64,000 nucleotides of DNA from Porticoccus sp964276025 (GTDB taxonomy: Bacteria; Pseudomonadota; Gammaproteobacteria; Pseudomonadales; Porticoccaceae). The DNA is taken from contig CAXYDD010000002.1 in the NCBI GenBank assembly GCA_964276025.1, positions 558,001 to 622,000 on the forward strand, given 5' to 3'. Within the stretch, counting starts at the first letter, position 1. Every line of letters starts with the position of its first letter. The position numbers and the translations under genes were made by a program. The notes under the pieces are model-generated. The model was not told where the DNA came from and searched no databases. It saw only the letters and a list, made by a program, of their open reading frames with translations. Shown piece after piece: positions 45,810-56,100 of the stretch.

Positions 45810-45885
45810 AGTCTAGAAAATGGATACTTCGTTTTCAGTTGCAACTAAACAAAAAGTCATAATTTGTATTTGAGAGGCATCTTGA

Positions 45886-47055
45886 TTGAAAAAAAAAGAC
45901 AACACACCAGATAATATTAATCTTTCGAATAAGCAAGTTTCGACTGGGGCTAATTCTGGCTCATCTGAAAAGACAAAAAGTGAAAAAAAATCTAGCAATG
46001 AAAAAAATAATGCATCCACCAGCAAAATTTCTCCAATAATTAAATTTATAGCCAAGTTATTATTTTTATTGCTTTTCTTGGCATCAGTCGCTGCAATTAT
46101 ATTTGGGGGAAGTGAGATTTATAGTATTAATCAACAGCAAGTTGAGGATCGAAAGGCATCAAAAAAATACCAAGCACACATCGATGCGTTATATGTTGAG
46201 ATAAAAAAAGATAAAGAAATTTTTCAAGAGAAAAACGCTGAATTATATGCCTTAATAAGTAGCTTAAAGGAAAGGGTTACTGATAACAGTGATCGTTTAG
46301 GTGAACTATCTTTTCCTCGCGAGCGATCTATATTATTAGCAGAAGCTGAATATCTGATATGGCTTGCTGAGACTTATATAATTTCTAAAAATTCACCTAA
46401 AAAAATAGCAGAAATATTTGTTTCGATAGATGCAATTTTAGGGAAGCTAAAATTTCTTAGTGCCAACGAATCACGAGATATAGTAGTTAATATTATTTCA
46501 GTCTTGGGTTCAGCCTCAATAGTGAATAGAGAAAATATCTATTCAAAGTTAAGTTTAATGACGGATCAGTTAGGTCAGTTGCCATTTATTCAAACCATTC
46601 GAGATTTAAAAACTAATTCCAAGACTACGACTTATATTTCTGAGTCAGAGCAGGGGCAATGGCAAGAAAATTTTTACACTGGAATTCATACAGCTTTTTT
46701 AAGATTTAAAGATTTAATTCGCATCAAAAAACATAAATATCCGCCTAATTTAGTTCCACCTCAAGAAAAAAGGCAGCAGCTCATACAGCAATTAAAAGTT
46801 GTATTTGGACAGACTCAAATGAGTTTATTGCTACAGGAGGAGGGGGTTTACAAAAAAAGCCTTACAAAAGCTAAAAAGTTGCTATTGAAAAACTATTCTG
46901 ACCATGACGAATTAATAAGAACTTATATTCAACAAATAGATGAACTTGAACAGCAGAATATAGTTCAAAAAATCCCTGATATTTCTCTACAACTTAATAC
47001 TATTAAAGAGAATATTAGCAGGCTAAAAAAAAATATTAGTGGAGACCAAAAGTAA
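45886..47055 (+). CDS. hemX: HemX, membrane protein of the hemCDXY cluster
   Basis: 389 residues: a Ser/Lys/Asn-rich cytoplasmic N-terminus (1-43), one membrane helix (about 46-70), a coiled coil (about 85-130), and a periplasmic helical domain with the family pattern RSILLAEAEYLIWLAE. Once annotated as uroporphyrinogen methylase; no methylase motif is present and the role is not clear. TTG start with GAGAGG 8 nt upstream. hemY overlaps the stop by one base. Confidence 0.9.
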   Translation: MKKKDNTPDNINLSNKQVSTGANSGSSEKTKSEKKSSNEKNNASTSKISPIIKFIAKLLFLLLFLASVAAIIFGGSEIYSINQQQVEDRKASKKYQAHIDALYVEIKKDKEIFQEKNAELYALISSLKERVTDNSDRLGELSFPRERSILLAEAEYLIWLAETYIISKNSPKKIAEIFVSIDAILGKLKFLSANESRDIVVNIISVLGSASIVNRENIYSKLSLMTDQLGQLPFIQTIRDLKTNSKTTTYISESEQGQWQENFYTGIHTAFLRFKDLIRIKKHKYPPNLVPPQEKRQQLIQQLKVVFGQTQMSLLLQEEGVYKKSLTKAKKLLLKNYSDHDELIRTYIQQIDELEQQNIVQKIPDISLQLNTIKENISRLKKNISGDQK

Positions 47056-48257
47056 TGAGGGTGCGGTTTTTTAAGATTACTTTAGCTGCTCTGGTAGGAG
47101 GATTTTTAACATGGCAGTTGACTAAAAATAACGGCTATATTCAAATAATCTATGGAAACTATACTATAGATATGAGCTTGTGGTCGCTGATATTGATCTT
47201 TAGTATTATCTTTATAATCTTTTTTGTATTAAAAAATATTATCAGAGCTATTCTTGATCCAAGCCAAAAATTAATCAAAGATTTCTATGAATCTAAAGCA
47301 AAGAAAAATCAGTCCTTAATTTCTCGTGGTTTGCTTAACTTTATTCAAGGTGAGTGGATAAATGCTAGAAAGGATTTGGAAGGATCTGCAAAAAATTCAC
47401 CTATGCCCATCGTTAATTATCTTACCGCAGCATTTTCTGCATATGAAGCCGGAGACTTTAAAGATGCTGATCAGTTACTAATAAAGGCTCAAAAAAATAA
47501 CACCAACAAAGACACAGTCGTTGTGCTTATGAAAGCCAAAATTTATGCAAGCAATAAAAACTATACAAGGGCGCTAGAAATTCTTGAGCCATTGCATAAA
47601 GATGTTCCATCTAACAGTACTATTTTAAGACAGCTTTATGCGATATATATGAGCTTGGAGGATCCTGAAAATTTAAGAGATCTGCTACCACATTTAAAAC
47701 GTTATAAAGTTTTCAAAAAAAATAAGATAAATGAAATTGAAATATATATATATCGCTCCTCAATAGAAATAATTTCTAAAAATAATGCCACTCACACTGA
47801 AGATCTGAACAACTTTTGGCATAAAATACCTAGAAGTTTAAAGAGAGAAAAAACAATTTTTTTACAATACGTCACAAAGCTGCATGAGTTTAAAGAGGAC
47901 ACAGCCGCTGAACTATTAATACATAGCTTCTTAAAATCTGATTGGGATGATGAGTTAATTAGACTTTACGGGTTAATTGCAGGACCTGATAATGAAAAAC
48001 AGTTGAGATATGCTGAAAGCTTACTCTCAATTCATCCAGATAATCCAGAATTGATGCTAGCCCTAGGACGCCTTAACTTAAAGTGTAAGCTATGGGTCAA
48101 GGCACAAGATTACTTCAAGAGTTCTATAGCCATTAAGCCTAAGACTGAAACGTATATCGAGCTAGCTAGGCTAATGGAACATCAACATAAATACAAAGAG
48201 AGCTCTATTTATTACCAGCAAGGGTTGAGTTTGAACCACAATCAAAAAATTACTTAA
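47055..48257 (+). CDS. hemY: HemY, TPR-repeat inner-membrane protein
   Basis: 400 residues: two N-terminal membrane helices (about 5-22 and 42-62) typical of gammaproteobacterial HemY, then TPR repeats through the periplasmic/cytosolic body (LISRGLLNFIQGEW, ALEILEPLHKDVPS, LMLALGRLNLKCKLW). It is linked to late heme synthesis by genetics, mechanism uncertain; it is not the protoporphyrinogen oxidase of Bacillus with the same name. Converges with pckA. Confidence 0.92.
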   Translation: MRVRFFKITLAALVGGFLTWQLTKNNGYIQIIYGNYTIDMSLWSLILIFSIIFIIFFVLKNIIRAILDPSQKLIKDFYESKAKKNQSLISRGLLNFIQGEWINARKDLEGSAKNSPMPIVNYLTAAFSAYEAGDFKDADQLLIKAQKNNTNKDTVVVLMKAKIYASNKNYTRALEILEPLHKDVPSNSTILRQLYAIYMSLEDPENLRDLLPHLKRYKVFKKNKINEIEIYIYRSSIEIISKNNATHTEDLNNFWHKIPRSLKREKTIFLQYVTKLHEFKEDTAAELLIHSFLKSDWDDELIRLYGLIAGPDNEKQLRYAESLLSIHPDNPELMLALGRLNLKCKLWVKAQDYFKSSIAIKPKTETYIELARLMEHQHKYKESSIYYQQGLSLNHNQKIT

Positions 48258-48305
48258 TAAAAAACTTAAGATGTTGTTTTATTTCCGTGTAGGAAACTAA
48301 AGCAA

Positions 48306-49865
48306 TTAAATTTGTGGCCCTGCTTTAATTATTTTTCTCGACACACTATATTTTTGGATATTATCAATAAATAATTTTGCTAGTTTTTCCGCCTGCGAAT
48401 CATAGGCTTTCTTATCGTTCCAAGTATCTCTTGGGTTGAGAAAGTTAGAATTAACTCCAGGTATGCTGACAGGTATATTTAAGTTTAAAATTGGCAACTT
48501 TGTAGTTTCTATATTTTCAAGATCACCGTTCTGTATGGCAGCAACAATACTGCGCGTCACTGGAATTGGGAATCTTGAACCATTTCCATCAGACGCACCT
48601 GATCCTCCAGTCCAGCCAGTGTTGACAAGATAGACTTTGCTTCCAAATTGATCTATGTATCTCATCAATAACTCTGCATAGACTTTAGCAGGTCTGGGCA
48701 TAAACGGTGCACCAAAACAAGTTGAAAATGTTAGATGTATACCTTTTTCACCACCCATTTCTGTAGACCCTACTCGTGCAGTATAGCCACTGAGGAAATG
48801 ATAAGCTGCAGCTTCTTTTGATAAAACAGACACTGGCGGTAAAACCCCCGAAACATCACAGGTTAGAAAAATAACATTTTTTGGTTCACCAGCTCTATTT
48901 TCCTTACTTCGCAAATCTACGTGCTCAAGAGGATAACTGCATCGACCGTTTTCTGAAAGGGATGTGTCATCATAGTCTGCAGTTCTTTTATCACTTACAG
49001 AGATATTTTCTACAATCGCACCAAATCGGATAGCATCCCAAATAACCGGCTCATTTTGTTTACTTAAATTTATAGTTTTGGCGTAACATCCACCTTCCAT
49101 ATTGAACACAGCACCCTTAGTCCAGCCATGCTCATCGTCACCGATTAAGTATCGATCTGGATCTGCAGAAAGTGTTGTTTTTCCCGTACCAGAAAGACCA
49201 AAAAATAGACATACATCACCATCTTTACCTACGTTAGATGCACAATGCATAGACATTACGTCTTTTCCAGGGAGAAGATAATTTTGTACTGAAAACATTG
49301 CTTTTTTCATTTCACCAGCATACTTAAGGCCTGCTATTAGCACCTTTCTTTGCCCGAAGTTTATAATTCCTACTGCTTCACTATTTGTACCATCACGAAC
49401 TGGATCGCAAGTAAAATTAGCAACATGTAAAATCTTCCAGGTTTCCTTGCTAGAAGGATTGTAGCTTTTTGGTCTGATAAACATATTTCTAGCAAATAAA
49501 TTGTGCCAAGCTGTCTCGGTTGTAACCTCAACAGGCAAGTAATGATCGGGATCCTGTCCAACATGCAAATGAGACAAATAACGATCTTTTTGTAATATAT
49601 GATTTTCAACTCGTGCCCATAAATCATTAAATTTATCTTGATTGAATGGCCGATTAACTGGACCCCACGCAATTGAATTTTTGCTACTAGACTCTTCGAC
49701 AATGAATCGATCAGCTGGAGATCTTCCGGTTCGATTGCCGGTAACGGATAAAAATGCTCCAGTATCTGTTAAGTGCCCCTCACCATTTTTAAGAGCCATT
49801 TCTATAAGCTCAGATGAGCATAGGTCCCTAAAAATTGTTGCATTCGAATTTTTTATAAATGTCAT
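48306..49865 (-). CDS. pckA: Phosphoenolpyruvate carboxykinase (ATP)
   Basis: Converts oxaloacetate and ATP to PEP, entry to gluconeogenesis. 519 residues; kinase-1a P-loop GLSGTGKTTLSADP (about 237-250), PEPCK signature DDEHGWTKGAVFNMEGGCY (in part LIGDDEHGW and MEGGCYAKTI), and NTGWTGG. ATP type by length and motif. Next to the yrfG-hslR fusion, as pckA lies near those genes in E. coli, but hslO is missing. Confidence 0.98.
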   Translation of the reverse strand: MTFIKNSNATIFRDLCSSELIEMALKNGEGHLTDTGAFLSVTGNRTGRSPADRFIVEESSSKNSIAWGPVNRPFNQDKFNDLWARVENHILQKDRYLSHLHVGQDPDHYLPVEVTTETAWHNLFARNMFIRPKSYNPSSKETWKILHVANFTCDPVRDGTNSEAVGIINFGQRKVLIAGLKYAGEMKKAMFSVQNYLLPGKDVMSMHCASNVGKDGDVCLFFGLSGTGKTTLSADPDRYLIGDDEHGWTKGAVFNMEGGCYAKTINLSKQNEPVIWDAIRFGAIVENISVSDKRTADYDDTSLSENGRCSYPLEHVDLRSKENRAGEPKNVIFLTCDVSGVLPPVSVLSKEAAAYHFLSGYTARVGSTEMGGEKGIHLTFSTCFGAPFMPRPAKVYAELLMRYIDQFGSKVYLVNTGWTGGSGASDGNGSRFPIPVTRSIVAAIQNGDLENIETTKLPILNLNIPVSIPGVNSNFLNPRDTWNDKKAYDSQAEKLAKLFIDNIQKYSVSRKIIKAGPQI

Positions 49866-50070
49866 TAGTGTTGATCCTATCGAAGATTTTGAATCGAGTT
49901 TTAATTTTTATTGAATTTCAATGGAAACTCAACTCTGTTAAGCAGATTATTAATAAAAAACATATGAATTATGCCAGAAAAATAGTCACTAGTGGAGCTT
50001 TCATGATAAATTTTAAAACCCCCTCATTTATCTATTGTTTTAGACTTAAAAAATAGAATGTATGCCACTT

Positions 50071-51174
50071 TTAGTCATCATATTTACTACTCTCAGTAAA
50101 TCTATGTATCTGTCTCCGTTGTTTTTTAGTCGGTCGCTGGCTTTTATAATGTATTCCTGCGTTTAAAGCTTTTCTTGTAGCATTATTTTTTGTCCTATTA
50201 TTCAGACTTTCTTCTGTTTCAGAATACATGGCTATAGCTTTAATAGCAGAAAATCTCTTTTCACACAGATTTTTTACTACCACTGTTCTTTCATCTATTC
50301 CCTGTTTAATGCGTAATTTTGTCCCTAGTGTGAGATCTTTGCTAACTTTAACCCTTTTCCCATCAACTTGAACCTTTCCAGCAATTATAGCCGCTTTCGA
50401 TAGACTTCTTGTTTTGAAAAAACGGGCAGCCCACAACCACTTATCTAAACGAATTTTTTCCTCAGAAAAACTTTCTTGGATTATCGGAAGAATTTCATTG
50501 AAATAACCTATCGAATTAAAAATATCAATTTTAATAGCGCTCTTTTTACTGTCAGGCTTATTTACTCCTAAAATATACTTAATACCAAAGTGTTCAGCAG
50601 CCATTAAAATAGTTGGTGAATCATCTATAAAAAGTGTTTTTTTAGGGTCAAATTTTGTTCGTTCTGCTAAAGCCACCCAAAACTCTTGGCTTTCTTTCGG
50701 GTGCTTAAATTCGTGAGATGTATAAATTGTATCCAACTCTTTATCTATATTTGTGCTTTTAATTTTCAACTTTAAGCTTTCAGGGTGAGCATTAGTAATA
50801 AGGATACGTTTTTTTTCTGAAGATTTAAGCTGTTCAAGGAACTCAAGCACAAAAGGCCTAACCTTTATTAAATGACTTATTTCTTTTTTTAGCTGATAAA
50901 TATTCACATCCAATTTCTCAGACCAGTATTCAGTTGAATACCAATTTAGTGTGCCTTTTATTTGATTGGTAAGCTGTTTAATATATTCATTGGCATTGCT
51001 TATCGAGATACTGTGAATTTCTGAATATCGTTTAGGTAAATGATTAAGCCAAAAGAAATTATCAAAATGAAGATCCAACAAAGTCCCATCCATGTCTAAT
51101 AAAACAGTATCAATGTCTGCCCATTTAAAATTTCTATTATTTGATGAGATTTGATTTTCTTTATATTTTTTCAT
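50071..51174 (-). CDS. Fusion protein: YrfG-like HAD nucleotidase + HslR (Hsp15) S4 RNA-binding domain
   Basis: One uninterrupted 367-residue frame. Residues about 19-215 are a HAD phosphatase of the YrfG (GMP/IMP nucleotidase) type: LLDMDGTLLDLHFDNFFW (motif I), LITNAHPES (II), the lysine in HPKESQEFW (III), LFIDDSPTI (IV). From about 232 the sequence is Hsp15: RLDKWLWAARFFKTRSLSKA, VQVDGKRVKVSKDL, and a basic tail (RPTKKQRRQIHRF). In E. coli these are adjacent separate genes, yrfG then hslR, near pckA. HslR rescues stalled 50S subunits carrying peptidyl-tRNA. No stop or frameshift occurs at the junction near 50480. Confidence 0.9.
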   Translation of the reverse strand: MKKYKENQISSNNRNFKWADIDTVLLDMDGTLLDLHFDNFFWLNHLPKRYSEIHSISISNANEYIKQLTNQIKGTLNWYSTEYWSEKLDVNIYQLKKEISHLIKVRPFVLEFLEQLKSSEKKRILITNAHPESLKLKIKSTNIDKELDTIYTSHEFKHPKESQEFWVALAERTKFDPKKTLFIDDSPTILMAAEHFGIKYILGVNKPDSKKSAIKIDIFNSIGYFNEILPIIQESFSEEKIRLDKWLWAARFFKTRSLSKAAIIAGKVQVDGKRVKVSKDLTLGTKLRIKQGIDERTVVVKNLCEKRFSAIKAIAMYSETEESLNNRTKNNATRKALNAGIHYKSQRPTKKQRRQIHRFTESSKYDD

Positions 51175-51305
51175 ATTTTTTATTTTTTAGTGCTGATAAA
51201 ATAACGTATTAAATATATGGATATCTAATATAATTTTTGCTTAAACAGTTCAAGACTATAATAGTTTACTATTCAATTTCAAATTATCTAAAAAGAGCAA
51301 ATAAA

Positions 51306-51827
51306 TTGACAGCTGAAAATATTTTCCTTGTAGGGCCTATGGGTTCGGGAAAGACAACTATTGGCCGCACGTTGGCTGGAATTCTCAATTTCAAATTCTT
51401 TGATTTAGATTCTGAAATTGAGAAAAGATGTGGTGCTAATATACCATGGATTTTTGATGTGGAAGGGGAGAATGGATTCAGAGAGCGTGAATCTCGAATT
51501 TTAGAGGAGCTTTCCTCTTCGACCGGTATGGTTCTAGCTACAGGTGGTGGTGCTGTGATTCGTAAAAAAAACCGCGAGATCCTAAAGAAAAATGGCTATG
51601 TCGTTTACCTAAATGCCCCAATAGAAAGATTAGTTGAAAGAACCTCCCATGATCATAATAGGCCACTTTTGCAAGTGGACAATCCACGTGAGGCAATTGA
51701 AAAAATGATTTTGGAACGTGAGCCTTTTTATCAAGATGTAGCCAACTTCGTTCTTATTACAGATAAAAAAAGACCACGACTAGTTGCAAATGAGATCGCT
51801 TGCGAAGTTCGTAAATTCATACTCTGA
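51306..51827 (+). CDS. aroK: Shikimate kinase AroK
   Basis: Phosphorylates shikimate. 173 residues from a TTG at 51306 that has AAGAG 8 nt upstream; the frame continues to a TTG at 51237 but that extension is not kinase-like and the shorter product has the normal length. Motifs: IFLVGPMGSGKTTIGRTLA, DLDSEIEKRCG, GGGAVIRKKN, and the lid DHNRPLL. aroB follows after 45 bp, as usual. Confidence 0.95.
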   Translation: MTAENIFLVGPMGSGKTTIGRTLAGILNFKFFDLDSEIEKRCGANIPWIFDVEGENGFRERESRILEELSSSTGMVLATGGGAVIRKKNREILKKNGYVVYLNAPIERLVERTSHDHNRPLLQVDNPREAIEKMILEREPFYQDVANFVLITDKKRPRLVANEIACEVRKFIL

Positions 51828-51872
51828 TGTGGTACATTCTATTATTAATATAACTAATAAAGAATAATAATT

Positions 51873-52949
51873 GTGGAAAAAACAAATACACTTTTCGTTG
51901 ACCTTGGAGATAGAAGCTATCCTATCTTTATTGGTGAAGGATTGCTTGCATCATCAGAACTTTTGGCGCCATATATACATGGAGATCAGTTGTTCATAGT
52001 TACTAATGAGGTTATTGCGCCTCTCTATTTAGAACTTTTAGTTGAAAAATTATCATTGCACCATACTGTTGAAACCCTAATTTTACCCGATGGCGAGACT
52101 TATAAAAACTTAGAGATATTGAATACAATTTTTGATGCTCTTTTATTAAAAAAATTCAATCGTTCTGCGACACTCCTAGCACTTGGCGGCGGCGTTATTG
52201 GTGATATGACAGGGTTTGCTGCTGCTTGTTATCAGAGAGGCGTAAATTTCATACAAATACCCACAACGCTTCTCGCACAAGTAGATTCCTCTGTGGGAGG
52301 TAAGACAGCAGTAAATCATAAGTTGGGAAAAAATATGATAGGAGCTTTTTATCAGCCAGAATGTGTGATGGTTGATATATCCTTATTAAAAACGTTACCA
52401 GACAGAGAATTTAAAGCAGGCCTAGCTGAAGTTATTAAGTACGGTTTAATTGCTGATGTCGAATTTTTTTATTGGATAGAAAAAAATATAGATCAGCTAT
52501 TAGCTAGAGATCCTGATTCTTTGTGTATAGCTATTGAAAAGTCATGCTCAAATAAAGCAAAAATTGTTTCAAGAGATGAGCGTGAAAATGATATCCGAGC
52601 AATCTTGAATCTTGGTCATACGTTTGGCCATGCGATAGAAACCTTTTTTTCTTATAAGGGCTGGTTGCATGGGGAGGCAATATCCGTTGGAATGACAATG
52701 GCAGCGAAGCTTTCAAGTGAGCTAGGATCGATTGAGACAGCCGACTACATACGCATAAAAGATCTTTTAGTTCGCTGTGAGCTACCAGTCTCCAAACCAG
52801 ACGAAATGACGTCCGGAATATTCTTAGAGCTCATGTCAGTAGATAAAAAAGTAATTGACGGTAACCTCCGCCTTGTACTTCTTGAGTCTATAGGTAAGGC
52901 TGTAGTAACTTCTAATATTGAGCGAGATATTCTAATAAAAGTGCTATAA
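51873..52949 (+). CDS. aroB: 3-dehydroquinate synthase AroB
   Basis: Second step of the shikimate pathway, NAD- and metal-dependent. 358 residues; LILPDGETYKN, ALGGGVIGDMTGFAAACY, DSSVGGKTAVNHKLGKNM, metal ligands in LAEVIKYGL (Glu) and NLGHTFGHAIE (His). GTG start with a weak SD. Operon with aroK; in many relatives DamX or gltB follow, and here gltB does. Confidence 0.98.
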   Translation: MEKTNTLFVDLGDRSYPIFIGEGLLASSELLAPYIHGDQLFIVTNEVIAPLYLELLVEKLSLHHTVETLILPDGETYKNLEILNTIFDALLLKKFNRSATLLALGGGVIGDMTGFAAACYQRGVNFIQIPTTLLAQVDSSVGGKTAVNHKLGKNMIGAFYQPECVMVDISLLKTLPDREFKAGLAEVIKYGLIADVEFFYWIEKNIDQLLARDPDSLCIAIEKSCSNKAKIVSRDERENDIRAILNLGHTFGHAIETFFSYKGWLHGEAISVGMTMAAKLSSELGSIETADYIRIKDLLVRCELPVSKPDEMTSGIFLELMSVDKKVIDGNLRLVLLESIGKAVVTSNIERDILIKVL

Positions 52950-53006
52950 TGTGTGGATACAAATCTTTAACTATATTTCTTTGAGTTATAGGTTTTATTT
53001 ATTTCA

Positions 53007-53040
53007 TCACATTGTGACATGTTTTATTTGGGTGTAAAAT
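53007..53040 (+). promoter_or_regulatory. Probable gltBD promoter with overlapping palindrome
   Basis: TTGTGA (53012-53017), 17-bp spacer and TAAAAT (53035-53040) form a reasonable sigma-70 promoter with a leader of about 75 nt to the gltB ATG. The -35 lies in an 11-bp perfect palindrome TCACATTGTGA (53007-53017) that could be an operator. Confidence 0.45.
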
Positions 53041-53121
53041 TGTGTTTAATTTCCAGCAGTTCAATCATTTAATGTCTCTGAAACAGCTGGCCCTTAAACC
53101 TTCAAAGCAGGGCTATAATTT

Positions 53122-56100
53122 ATGCAGACTGGCCTATACGATTTAAGCGAATTCAAAGATAACTGTGGATTCGGGTTAATTGCCCATATAAAAGGGAAGA
53201 CTAGTCATCGCGTATTAAAAACAGCTATTGAAGCGCTAACATGTATGACGCATCGTGGAGGTATTGCCTCTGATGGAAGGACTGGCGATGGTTGCGGGTT
53301 ACTCCTACAAAAACCAGATTCTTTTATGCGTAACATCGCTGTATCTTTATTTAACAAAAAACTTCCTGAATTATATGCGATTGGTTCAGTGATGCTTAGT
53401 CAAAATACAGATCACAGAAGCAATGCAAAAATTACTATGGAGAGGAACTTGCATGACCAAGGTCTTGAAATAGTTGGCTGGAGAAAAGTGCCCACTAACA
53501 ATGATTGCCTTGGTGAAATAGCTGTAAAAACCTTACCTGTTATAGAACAAATATTCATCACAGCAGGAAATCTCGATAAGAAAAATTTTAATGCTAGATT
53601 ATTTGTCGCAAAGAGAAAATCAGAAATAGCACTCACATCGGATAATTCATTCTACATTGCAAGCCTAGCAGAAAATATTATTAGCTATAAAGGGCTAATG
53701 ATGCCTATTGATTTACCAAAATTTTACCCTGACTTAGCTAACCCTCTATTGGAAACAGCCATTTGTATTTTTCACCAACGCTTCTCTACAAATACCAGTC
53801 CTCAGTGGCCTTTAGCACAACCATTCAGAATGTTAGCCCATAATGGAGAAATCAATACATTAGCTGGTAATCGAAACTGGTCTCTAGCTAGAACACCGAA
53901 ATTAAAAACACCCCTATTACCAGATTTAAATGAAGTGGCTCCTCTCGTGAATAGCACAGGCTCAGACTCCTCTAGCCTTGATAATATGCTAGAGTTTATG
54001 GTTGCTGGAGGAATAGATCTTCATAAAGCGGTTCGAATGCTTGTGCCACCTGCTTGGGATAATAACCAAGAATTTGGACTAGAAGAAAGAGCTTACTTCG
54101 AATATATGGCTATGCATATGGAGCCCTGGGATGGTCCAGCAGGAATAGTAATTACTGACGGTCGCTATGCTGTATGTACGTTAGATAGAAATGGATTGAG
54201 ACCTTCTCGATGGGTTCTTACAGATGATGACATTATAACAGTAGCCTCAGAGATTGGCGTTTATGGATATGACCCTAAAAATGTAACTGCAAAAGGACGC
54301 TTAGGACCTGGGGATATGCTCTCTATAGACACTAGCAGTGGCAGTATTATGAACGCTGCACAAATTGACAAAGAGCTTGCTTCCGCAAACCCCTACCAAG
54401 CCTGGCTCAATGAAAGAACTATAAAAATAATGTCATCTTTAGATGACGAAAGTATCGAAGTTGAGGGCGCTCTAAGCAAAGAAAGAATTCGAAACTTCAT
54501 GAAAATGTTTTTAGTATCTTCAGAGGAGAAAGAACAGGTTTTACGTCCTCTTGCAGAGGGTGGACAAGAAGCAGTCGGCTCAATGGGTGATGATACTCCA
54601 ATGGTAGTTCTGTCATCTAGAAGTCGCAGTTTTTATGATTATTTCAGACAACAGTTTGCACAGGTGACTAATCCACCGATTGATCCTTTACGAGAGACAT
54701 TAGTGATGTCTCTTAAGACACAACTTGGAGCAGAGGGGAATATTTTCTTTGAAACTCCTGAACATGCAAAACGTATTAATTTATCCAGCCCCGTATTATC
54801 ACCAACAAAATATTATGCACTTAAAAATAATACGCAAGATGACTACTGTGTAAAAAAATTCAGTGTCAACTATCATCATGAGAAAGATTGCTTAGAGCAG
54901 GCAATAAAAAAATTATGCACAAAAGTAGCGGATGCTGTTAAGGATGGTGTTAGATGTTGTATCTTATCAGATTCCGATATTCAACCAGATAAGCTACCCA
55001 TACAGATGTTAATGGCGGTTGGCTCAGTCCATCATCATCTGATAAAACTGGGCCTTCGTTGTGATGCAAATATTATTGCATCAACAGCTTCTGCTCGTGA
55101 CTCCCACCAAATAGCAACTTTAATTGGTTGTGGGGCTTCTGCTGTTTATCCTTTTTTAAGTTATCACGTGCTCTCTGATATGGTGGATTTGGGAGAAGTA
55201 CTCTGCGATACCGGTACTGCCTTTAAGAATTACCGCCAAGGTATGAATAAAGGGTTATTAAAAATTCTATCAAAAATGGGGATTTCTAACATAGCTTCAT
55301 ATCGCGGTGCTCAGTTATATGAAATCATTGGACTGTCCCCTGAAATAGTCAGCACTTGTTTTGCAGGGACTCCAAGTCGTATAAGAGGGGCAGAATTCAA
55401 AGATCTGCAGGATGATCAGCAGAAACTTTCTGATCAGGCTTGGAGTGATCGTAAACCAGTAAGTCCCGGTGGACTCTTTAAATATGTTCACGGTCAAGAG
55501 TACCATGCATACAATCCAGACGTAATTACCACTCTTCATCGAGCGGTTAAAGAAAGTGATTATACGGCATGGCATGATTATGCTGATCTAGTGAATAAGC
55601 GTCCAATAGCTACACTCAGAGATCTTTTGAAAATTAAGTGTGGTATTAAATCAGTCCCTTTGTCCAGTGTAGAGCCAGTTGAAAAAATATTACAAAGATT
55701 TGATTCAGCGGGAATGTCCCTAGGGGCTTTATCTCCAGAAGCACACGAAGGCTTAGCCCAAGCTATGAATACATTGGGAGGTCGATCCAACTCAGGTGAA
55801 GGAGGGGAGGACCCCGCTCGCTACGGCACTATTAAAGCGTCTAAAATAAAACAGGTAGCTTCTGGTCGTTTTGGAGTCACGCCACATTATTTATCTAGCG
55901 CTGAAGTAATTCAAATTAAAATAGCACAGGGTGCAAAACCTGGAGAGGGAGGACAGCTTCCAGGTGGTAAGGTGAATGAGCTTATTGCTAAGCTTAGGTA
56001 TTCAGTTCCTGGTGTGACTCTAATTTCACCTCCACCACATCATGATATCTACTCTATTGAAGATTTAGCTCAATTAATATTTGATCTTAAGCAAGTAAAT

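Noticed and set aside
49859..50056. Plus-strand ORF in the gap between pckA and the yrfG-hslR fusion
   Set aside because: Low-complexity AT-rich frame overlapping the pckA start, with no recognisable motif or ribosome-binding site.
51237..51305. 23-codon extension of AroK
   Set aside because: TTG start without SD; the shorter TTG start has SD spacing of 8 nt and gives the normal family length.
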